DNA from: Verrucomicrobiaceae bacterium
GTDB lineage: Bacteria > Verrucomicrobiota > Verrucomicrobiia > Verrucomicrobiales > Verrucomicrobiaceae
DNA: 64,000 nt
Assembly (NCBI GenBank): GCA_027484445.1
Contig: JAIXSY010000042.1
Coordinates: 186,001 to 250,000 of the forward strand
Reading direction: 5' to 3'
The number at the start of each line of letters is the position of its first letter. Position 1 is the first letter of the stretch. The translations under genes were made by a program, and so were the position numbers. Below the pieces are notes generated by a model that did no database searches, was not told the DNA's origin, and was given only the letters and a program-made list of their open reading frames with translations. This document shows, in pieces, positions 58,304 through 64,000 of this stretch.

Positions 58304-59284
58304 GTGGTCTCTCTCTTCAGGCATCTTTTTGTCATGGTTTTCCTGCTCGTCGCAGGGGCGCTGAGGGCTCAGCCTGCTGAGTTGGCTGATTCGACGCCAC
58401 CGCAGGATCGCACGACCATCTTGCAGCTGCAGATCTACCTGGATCGTCAGCTTTTTGGCCCAGGGAAGCTGGATGGAGCCCTGGGGGAGTTCACCTTCAA
58501 GGCTCTGGTGAACTACAACTATGCCCGGCAGCGGCAGAACCTGTATGACTGGAGCTTCGCTTTGGCGAATGCGGCCAAGGCAGTGCCGGAGGTGTATGCC
58601 TCTTATCAGATCAAGCCAGAGATGCTGAAGTTCGTGGACCCGGATCTACCTGAAAAACCGGAAGAGCAGGTGGCCTATCCCTACATGGCCTATCGCAGTC
58701 TAGCGGAGCTGGTAGCGGAGCGTTTTCACACGGATGAGGACTTTTTGGCGAAGCTGAATCCTGACAAAAACATCGCTCTGCTGAAGGCAGGGGATCGTGT
58801 CATCGTGCCGAATGTGCGCTCTTTTCGTATCGAAGAGGTGAAACCGCTGTCCAGCTACAAGGCGGAGCCAGCCCTGAGCAAAAACACCATTGTCATCGAC
58901 ACCACGGAACGCATCGCGGTGGTCTATGGGCCGACGGAGCAGATGCTGGCGGCTTTTCCCATCACGCCTGGCAAACCTGAATTCATCCCGGTGGGTGAGT
59001 GGGAACTCAGGACGATCCTGAACACGCCGACCTTTCGCTACGACAAGCAATTCCTGGAAGAGGGCGTGCGCGGGGGGGAGGCCTACCAATTGCCACCAGG
59101 GCCGAACAGCCCTGTCGGGATCATCTGGTGTGGCATTAGCAAAAGTGGCATCGGCCTGCATGGCACGGCGTTGCCACGCACCATTGGGCGCAGCCAGAGC
59201 GCTGGCTGTGTGCGCTTTGCGAACTGGGATGCCATCCGCCTGCCTACCCTGATCCGGCCTGGCGCACGTGTCATCGTGCGTTGA
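58304..59284 (+). CDS. L,D-transpeptidase (YkuD) with LysM-like region
   Basis: 326 residues from GTG 58304, giving a signal peptide (SLFRHLFVMVFLLVAGALRA); an ATG at 58334 is the alternative. After it, QIYLDRQLFGPGKLDGALGEFTFKALVNYN resembles a peptidoglycan-binding helix bundle, and YRSLAELVAERFHTDEDFLAKLNPDKNIALLKAGDRVIVPN is a LysM-like segment. The catalytic domain has GIGLHGTALPRTIGRSQSAGCVRFANWDA, with His and Cys of the HG-x-SxGCxR motif. It would crosslink peptidoglycan at 3-3 positions or attach proteins in the periplasm. It ends 89 bases before lepA. Confidence 0.9.
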   Translation: MVSLFRHLFVMVFLLVAGALRAQPAELADSTPPQDRTTILQLQIYLDRQLFGPGKLDGALGEFTFKALVNYNYARQRQNLYDWSFALANAAKAVPEVYASYQIKPEMLKFVDPDLPEKPEEQVAYPYMAYRSLAELVAERFHTDEDFLAKLNPDKNIALLKAGDRVIVPNVRSFRIEEVKPLSSYKAEPALSKNTIVIDTTERIAVVYGPTEQMLAAFPITPGKPEFIPVGEWELRTILNTPTFRYDKQFLEEGVRGGEAYQLPPGPNSPVGIIWCGISKSGIGLHGTALPRTIGRSQSAGCVRFANWDAIRLPTLIRPGARVIVR

Positions 59285-59373
59285 TCTCACGCGGAAGGCG
59301 GCTGCCACACCGCTTGACCCCTCCCCCCGTCGCGGCTAATACCTGCGCCCCCAAACCGCCGCCCGCCTCCCGG

Positions 59374-61170
59374 ATGCCCATCGAACACACTCGCAATTTC
59401 TCCATCATCGCGCACATCGACCATGGGAAGACTACGCTCTCCGACCGATTGCTGGAGTTTACCAAAACCATCTCTCAGCGTGAGCAGCAGGACCAGCTGC
59501 TGGATGCTATGGACCTCGAGCGCGAGCGTGGCATCACCATCAAGGCACACCCGGTCTGCATGAACTACAAGGCTAAGAATGGCCAAAACTACAAGCTGAA
59601 CCTGCTCGATACCCCGGGGCATGTCGATTTCAGCTACGAGGTCAGCCGTTCGCTTGCGGCCTGCGAGGGCGCGCTGCTTTTGATCGATGCCTCTCAAGGG
59701 GTCGAGGCCCAGACGGTCGCCAACTTGAATCTCGCGATGCAGCAAAACCTGCACGTCATCCCCGTCATCAATAAGGTCGATCTGCCCAGCGCCGACATCG
59801 ACAAGTGCAAGCGCCAGCTCGAAGACATCCTGCAGCTGCCTGCAGATGAGGCCGTGCCTGCCAGTGCGAAGATGGGCATCGGCATTGAAGATATTTTGGA
59901 AGCCATCGTGGCCTTCATTCCTCCGCCGAAAGATCCTGGCGATGGCTACCTGCGTGCTTCCGTGTTCGATTCCGTCTTTGATGCTTACCGGGGTGTCGTC
60001 AGTTATGTGCGTGTGGTCAGCGGTACCATCATTCGCGGGCAAAAGATCCGCATGATGGCCACTGGGCTGGATTACGAAATCAAGGACGTCGGCATTTTCC
60101 GTCCAAAGATGACCACCTGCGAGAAACTAGAAGCGGGTGACGTCGGCTACCTGATCGCCAACGTGAAAACCACCGCCGATGTGAAGATCGGCGACACCAT
60201 CACCGAGACCAAGCGCCCGTCTCCTGAGCCGCTGCCTGGCTTCAAAGAGATTCACCCGCTCGTCTTCAGCGGCATCTATCCAGTCAGCACGGATGACTTT
60301 GAGGCGCTCAAGCTCGCTGTCGGCAAGCTTCAGATCAATGACGCAGCCTTCACCTTCATGAGCGAAAGCTCTGCTGCGCTCGGTTTCGGTTTCCGCTGCG
60401 GCTTCCTCGGCCTGCTTCACATGGAAATCGTCCAGGAGCGTCTGCGTCGTGAGTTCAACATGGACGTGATCTCGACCTATCCATCCGTGATTTATGAAGT
60501 CCGCAAAACCAATGGCGAAGAGATGATGGTGGACAATCCGACCTTTCTGCCTCCAGCGCAGGAGATTGATGAAATCCGCGAGCCGATGGTGAAGGTAAAC
60601 ATCATGATCCCGAACGAATACATCGGCGACATGATGCAGCTGGTCATGGACAAACGCGGCCAGGTGAACAACACCGAGACGCTCGATGATCGGCGTGTGC
60701 TGCTGCACACCGTGATGCCGCTGAATGAGATCCTAGTGGACTTCAACGACAAACTCAAGTCCATCACCCGTGGCTACGGCAGCATGGACTATGAACACGC
60801 TGGCTATCAAGCAGCTGAGCTTGTGAAAATGGACATCCTGATTGCGGGTGATCCTGTCGATGCCTTCTCCTGCATCGTGCACCGGTCAAAGGCTGAATCC
60901 CGTGGCCGTCAGCTTTGCGGCAAGCTGAAGGAAGTCATCCCGCAGCAGCTTTTCGTCGTGGCCATCCAGGCTGCGATTGGCGGCAAAATCATCGCCCGCG
61001 AAAGCATCAGTGCCCTGCGCAAAGACGTGACCGCGAAGTGCTATGGCGGTGACATCACGCGCAAACGCAAGCTCCTGGAGAAGCAGAAAGAAGGCAAAAA
61101 GAAGATGAAGGCCATTGGCAAGGTCAATATTCCGCAAGAAGCCTTCATTGAAGTGCTGAAGAACAACTGA
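59374..61170 (+). CDS. lepA: Elongation factor 4 (back-translocating GTPase)
   Basis: 598 residues from ATG 59374; the frame's earlier start at 59281 overlaps the previous gene and is not family-like. GTPase motifs: AHIDHGKTTLSDRL (P-loop), RGITIK (switch I), DTPGHVDF, and NKVD. The LepA-specific region includes SESSAALGFGFRCGFLGLLHMEIVQERL, and the C-terminal domain has AKCYGGDITRKRKLLEKQKEGKKKMK, which is diagnostic. LepA binds the ribosome and aids recovery of stalled or mis-translocated complexes. Length fits the family (about 600). Confidence 0.97.
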   Translation: MPIEHTRNFSIIAHIDHGKTTLSDRLLEFTKTISQREQQDQLLDAMDLERERGITIKAHPVCMNYKAKNGQNYKLNLLDTPGHVDFSYEVSRSLAACEGALLLIDASQGVEAQTVANLNLAMQQNLHVIPVINKVDLPSADIDKCKRQLEDILQLPADEAVPASAKMGIGIEDILEAIVAFIPPPKDPGDGYLRASVFDSVFDAYRGVVSYVRVVSGTIIRGQKIRMMATGLDYEIKDVGIFRPKMTTCEKLEAGDVGYLIANVKTTADVKIGDTITETKRPSPEPLPGFKEIHPLVFSGIYPVSTDDFEALKLAVGKLQINDAAFTFMSESSAALGFGFRCGFLGLLHMEIVQERLRREFNMDVISTYPSVIYEVRKTNGEEMMVDNPTFLPPAQEIDEIREPMVKVNIMIPNEYIGDMMQLVMDKRGQVNNTETLDDRRVLLHTVMPLNEILVDFNDKLKSITRGYGSMDYEHAGYQAAELVKMDILIAGDPVDAFSCIVHRSKAESRGRQLCGKLKEVIPQQLFVVAIQAAIGGKIIARESISALRKDVTAKCYGGDITRKRKLLEKQKEGKKKMKAIGKVNIPQEAFIEVLKNN

Positions 61171-61216
61171 TGTTTCGTCGCATCCCTCTGCGGCTCGTCT
61201 GAGCCCTCTTTGGTTA

Positions 61217-61915
61217 TCATTGCACCAGCCTGAGTTTGATCTGGGAGGTCTCAATCATGCGGCCTGCCAGGGTGGGCAGGTCATCAGGCATCCCGGCTGC
61301 AGAAAGGTTCCAGGTCAGGATTTCCCATTCCAAGCGCAAATACTCTGCCGCCGCACTGGCTAAGCTGAGCTGGAAAAAATGCGCCACGCCTGCCCACACT
61401 GTCAGAAAGTGGCCCGGAGACTCGCCTGCCTGGCAGGCTGCACGGTAGCGGCCTAACCAGCCCTGATACCGAGCATGGCGGGTGGCTTGCAGCAGCAGTT
61501 CACCAGCTTGGGTGCTGCGTGCTTTTTCATCTTCAGACAAACTCGCGGTAAAGGCCAGATCAGCCGCCATCACGGCCTGAAGATCACCCTGCGCGGCGGC
61601 TTGCCAAGCCTGGAGAAAATGCGCACGCAGGCAGTTGGGCAGGCGTTGACGGCCAAAGTCTGCCCAGATGGCATGAGCCGTTCCCGCACGTGTGGCGCTA
61701 ACTGGACGGCAGTGGATGGCGTGGTTTTTCCGGCGAATGCCCGCGAGCAACCACCGCACCCATTCCAGCCCTCGGGCAAAGTCTTCCACAACCTCATCTT
61801 CCGCTTCCTTGGCCTCGGCCAGCACAGCCACGCTGCGCAGTGGGGGTGGTGTGGACTCTCCACCCGCGGGCAGGCGCGGCTCAGCATCATTCATTCGTTC
61901 CAGCAGGCGGATCAT
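61217..61915 (-). CDS. Hypothetical protein
   Basis: 232 residues from ATG 61915; the frame is open for 74 more codons, but that upstream part runs into the PNPOx-like gene. The protein is helical and Ala/Leu-rich: LMIRLLERMNDAEPRLP, EAEDEVVEDFARGLEWVRWLLAGI, NCLRAHFLQAWQAAAQGDLQAVMAADLAF, LLLQATRHARYQGWLGRYRAACQAG and FLTVWAGVAHFFQLSLASAAAEYL. It has no recognised domain. The helical pattern resembles TPR-poor all-alpha scaffolds such as UreF, but I do not claim that. It is convergent with lepA. Confidence 0.55.
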   Translation of the reverse strand: MIRLLERMNDAEPRLPAGGESTPPPLRSVAVLAEAKEAEDEVVEDFARGLEWVRWLLAGIRRKNHAIHCRPVSATRAGTAHAIWADFGRQRLPNCLRAHFLQAWQAAAQGDLQAVMAADLAFTASLSEDEKARSTQAGELLLQATRHARYQGWLGRYRAACQAGESPGHFLTVWAGVAHFFQLSLASAAAEYLRLEWEILTWNLSAAGMPDDLPTLAGRMIETSQIKLRLVQ

Positions 61916-62064
61916 GAGGGGAAAATCATGCCTTTCGATGAGTCGTGAATCAAACGCTTTGGCTCGGCCGTGGGAGTCCCAAATCCATGGACCTGCGCTC
62001 AATCGTGCATTGAGCGAGGCTTTGCTAAAAAAGCCGGAGTGCCCCTGCCTGGCCTGAAGTTCAC

Positions 62065-62511
62065 TCAGGTCAGCGGCACGGTATGATACTCCAGCGCCCA
62101 CTCCCGCATGTAGCGCACGTGCTTTGGAGTGAAGCAATAAATGATCAGCTCTGGATTGTCTGGCGTGCGCAGGTAGGCCCGCAGCAGCGGGTTGCCGTCC
62201 CAGATTTCCTTCAGCAGCCCGGCATCGGTGACTTGGCTGGCCTCTGCCGTGATGCGCACTTGGTGGTGATCATCGTCTGTGTAGCAGAGCTCTGCTTTGG
62301 GGTTGGCAGCGAGCTGCTCGGTCTTTGCGTAGCGGCGCAGGTTGGCCACATAGACGGTGAAGCCATCCGTCTTCACGGGTGAAACAGGCCGCAGCCGTGG
62401 CTGGTCGCCCTCCACCGTGGCGAGCATGGGAAACTTCGCCCGCTTCATGGTGGTGAGGGCGAGTTCACGGACTTCTGAGGGATCGACGGGTTTGGGTTGG
62501 GGCTGGGACAT
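62065..62511 (-). CDS. Pyridoxamine 5'-phosphate oxidase-like protein
   Basis: 148 residues from ATG 62511; an ATG at 62523 overlaps the antitoxin stop (ATGCCTGA) and is equally possible. Features: FPMLATVEGDQPRLRPVSPVKTDGFTVYVANLRRYAKTEQLAANPKAELCYTDDDHHQVRITAEA, the flavin-binding split-barrel pattern of PNPOx-like (general stress protein 26-type) proteins, and a C-terminal PELIIYCFTPKHVRYMREW. It probably binds FMN or F420-like cofactor. Translational coupling to the antitoxin gene is suggested by the close overlap. Confidence 0.85.
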   Translation of the reverse strand: MSQPQPKPVDPSEVRELALTTMKRAKFPMLATVEGDQPRLRPVSPVKTDGFTVYVANLRRYAKTEQLAANPKAELCYTDDDHHQVRITAEASQVTDAGLLKEIWDGNPLLRAYLRTPDNPELIIYCFTPKHVRYMREWALEYHTVPLT

Positions 62512-62515
62512 GGCT

Positions 62516-62806
62516 TCAGGCATGCAGGGCTTCTAAAACAGCCTGCGGATGGCGTTCCGCGATCCGCAGCAAAGCACGTGCGGTGCCTTCCGGGCGGCGA
62601 TGCCCTTGCTCCCAGTTTTGCAGGGTGCGGACACTGGTGCCGATCAGGGCAGCGAACTGGCTTTGGGTGAGGCCGAGCTTTTCACGCACAGCCTGCGCGT
62701 CCGGCCAGGTGTGGGTGCGCTGCCGTGCGGGCTTTTTTTTGCCATGCAAAATGGCCCCACCCTCCTGGATGCTGGCGACGAGTTGTTGGTAGAGTTCTTC
62801 GTTCAT
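62516..62806 (-). CDS. XRE-family antitoxin (HigA-like)
   Basis: 96 residues. The helix-turn-helix is WPDAQAVREKLGLTQSQFAALIGTSVRTLQNWEQGHRRPEGTARALLRIAERHP, the pattern of HigA/MqsA-type antitoxins with the DNA-binding domain at the C-terminal part. The first 30 residues (LYQQLVASIQEGGAILHGKKKP) would bind the toxin. Its ATG overlaps the toxin stop by four bases (ATGA), so the toxin is first, as is usual for HigBA modules. The PNPOx-like gene follows immediately. Confidence 0.88.
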   Translation of the reverse strand: MNEELYQQLVASIQEGGAILHGKKKPARQRTHTWPDAQAVREKLGLTQSQFAALIGTSVRTLQNWEQGHRRPEGTARALLRIAERHPQAVLEALHA

Positions 62807-63126
62807 GGCAATTCATTCTCGACGAGGGTTTTCAGAAATTTGAGCTGTGCCTGGGTTAGATCGTCTTTTTCGTTTTTGGGATAGGCGAGCAGGAACAGGA
62901 TGGTGCTGCCCGGGACATGCCAGTAGTCGATGATGCGCAATCCGCCGCGCTGGCCTCTGCCTGATCCAGCCCAGCGGATTTTGCACAGACCACCGGAGCC
63001 TCGGATTAGATCGCCGCGCTCTGGGCAGGCCATGAGAGCCCACTCAAGTGCGCTCAGATCATCATCCGAGAGCAAACCAGTGATCTGGCGAGTGAAAATG
63101 CTGGTTTCACGGAAGGTCAGACGCAC
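62803..63126 (-). CDS. RelE/HigB-type toxin
   Basis: 107 residues from a GTG at 63126; the frame is open to a TTG at 63159, which would add 11 residues. The fold is the RelE type: FRETSIFTRQITGLLSDDDLSALEWALMACPERGDLIRGSGGLCKIRWAGSGRGQRGGLRIIDYW, then FLLAYPKNEKDDLTQAQLKFLKTLVENE. The GLRIIDYW and YPKNEKDDLT motifs are typical of toxins in this group. RelE-family toxins cleave mRNA on the ribosome. The antitoxin gene follows with a four-base overlap. Confidence 0.88.
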   Translation of the reverse strand: MRLTFRETSIFTRQITGLLSDDDLSALEWALMACPERGDLIRGSGGLCKIRWAGSGRGQRGGLRIIDYWHVPGSTILFLLAYPKNEKDDLTQAQLKFLKTLVENELP

Positions 63127-63179
63127 GCGGGATTGTCCGTCAATGACGGAGCTGCGCAAGTGCCCATTTACGCCAAGTC

Positions 63180-64000
63180 TCAGAACCGATACGTCACGCG
63201 CAGGCGGAACATACGAGGTTCGATGGGGTGTACATGGCGGCCACTGACCACGCCGGTGCCGGGATTGCTATCGTAGGCGTAGGCGATGTCATAGTCCTGG
63301 CGGTTCAGCAGGTTCAGGCAGTCCACGGCAGCCTCCCAATTCTGGCGGCGGTAGCCTAAGGTGGCATTCACCAAGATGCTGTCGCGACCCTGGATCGTGT
63401 TGGTTTCTTCGAGCGGGCTGTTGGCAAAGCAGCGGACGCGTGCGCCGGCGAAAAAGCCATCGTCATTCCCCTGGGCACCCAGAGTGAAGCCGCCGCTGAA
63501 CATGATGGGGATGCTGTTTGGGATGTGGTCTGCATCGTCCGGCACAGCGCGCAGGCGGGCGTGCGTCAGTGCCAGTTCCAGATCTGCGCTGAACCATTTC
63601 ACGGGACGCCAATAGCTCGCGAGCTCAATGCCGTAGCGATCGCTGCCAGGGCCGGGCTCATTCGTGCCAGCATCACCCACGTAGATCAGCTCGCTATCGC
63701 TGCGCAGCCAAAAGGCAGCCAGGGTAGTCGTGAGTGTAGGCACCACCTGGGTGCGCAGGCCGATCTCTGCTCCCATCGTGCGCACCAGCGCATCGGCGGC
63801 ATCTCGCCCGGCACTCACGCCACGGGCGTCATTGCTGTGAAAGCCAGTGCCGAAGTTCAGATACAGCTCTGTCTGCTTCCAAGGGCCGAAGATGGCGCTG
63901 AATTTGGGGCTGAGGATGCCTGCCATCTCCGCATCCTGGCCGTCCACGCTACTTTCCAGCGGCTCAAAGTAGTAAAGATCACCGCGCAGGCCCAGCACGG
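63180..64000 (-). CDS. TonB-dependent receptor, C-terminal part (5' end outside window)
   Basis: At least 272 residues are visible and the frame continues to the window edge (the GTG at 63998 is not a start). The fragment is an outer-membrane beta-barrel end: alternating strands such as FSAIFGPWKQTELYLNFGTGFHSNDARG, TTTLAAFWLRSDSELIYVGD, RYGIELASYW, ILVNATLGYRRQNWEAAVDCLNLLNR and a final strand RMFRLRVTYRF ending in Phe, the outer-membrane assembly signal. The NDARG element and NLLNR motif are typical of TonB receptors. Its substrate is unknown. Confidence 0.9.
   Translation of the reverse strand, partial: VLGLRGDLYYFEPLESSVDGQDAEMAGILSPKFSAIFGPWKQTELYLNFGTGFHSNDARGVSAGRDAADALVRTMGAEIGLRTQVVPTLTTTLAAFWLRSDSELIYVGDAGTNEPGPGSDRYGIELASYWRPVKWFSADLELALTHARLRAVPDDADHIPNSIPIMFSGGFTLGAQGNDDGFFAGARVRCFANSPLEETNTIQGRDSILVNATLGYRRQNWEAAVDCLNLLNRQDYDIAYAYDSNPGTGVVSGRHVHPIEPRMFRLRVTYRF

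Noticed and set aside
1..64000. tRNA, rRNA, CRISPR or insertion sequences
   Set aside because: The gaps between genes are short and I saw no tRNA T-loop context, rRNA motif, CRISPR array or transposase frame.

Overview
This 64 kb window is a high-GC, gene-dense bacterial chromosome segment. The gene content points to Verrucomicrobiota, probably near Prosthecobacter/Verrucomicrobium. The evidence is two secreted DUF1080 proteins, a 3,621-residue delta-60-repeat surface protein, a formylglycine sulfatase, a GH115-like glycosidase, a redoxin/cytochrome/copper-monooxygenase fusion, and a Gram-negative set (TonB receptor, lipoprotein, many signal peptides). This assignment is inferred from families; no rRNA, tRNA or CRISPR array was seen.

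Layout. 0-11 kb: the end of a Nudix gene, DUF1080 proteins, a small ribbon-helix-helix-like pair, a peroxiredoxin, a DUF2089 regulator with two membrane proteins, an M14 carboxypeptidase, the redoxin/copper fusion, acpP and an M48 protease. 11.2-22.1 kb: one gene for a giant secreted protein made of five propeller-repeat blocks separated by Calx-beta and Ig-like domains, then MBG-type repeats and a distinctive C-terminal region. 22.4-24.6 kb: a cytochrome-oxidase assembly operon (ctaB, sco, DUF420). 24.7-37.1 kb: an accessory stretch with a secreted nitrilase-fold enzyme, a GH115-like glycosidase, two convergent STAND NTPases (SEFIR-NTPase-TPR and DUF4062-NTPase-TPR), two truncated gene remnants, a secreted cyanophycinase-like peptidase and a lyase-like secreted protein. 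The STAND pair is the best candidate for an immune or self/non-self system.

37.3-45.7 kb: a minus-strand stress-like block: P-type ATPase with altered ion-site residues, a hypothetical exported protein, an S30AE/HPF-like protein, a tiny lipoprotein overlapping a DUF2934-like protein, a NarL-type regulator with a three-PAS kinase, and a TauE/SafE permease. 45.9-54.5 kb: sulfatase, MDR dehydrogenase, 2-hydroxyacid dehydrogenase, rsmB, a large secreted unknown and full-length UxaA. 54.6-64 kb: an ABC ATPase with an AAA_28 protein, rplQ and rpoA (without rpsD next to them), an L,D-transpeptidase, lepA, an unknown, a PNPOx-like protein, a HigBA-type toxin-antitoxin pair and the end of a TonB-dependent receptor.

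Many genes suggest a heterotrophic polymer degrader with extensive export. Starts were moved inward from the longest reading frame where a signal peptide or family N-terminus argued for it.
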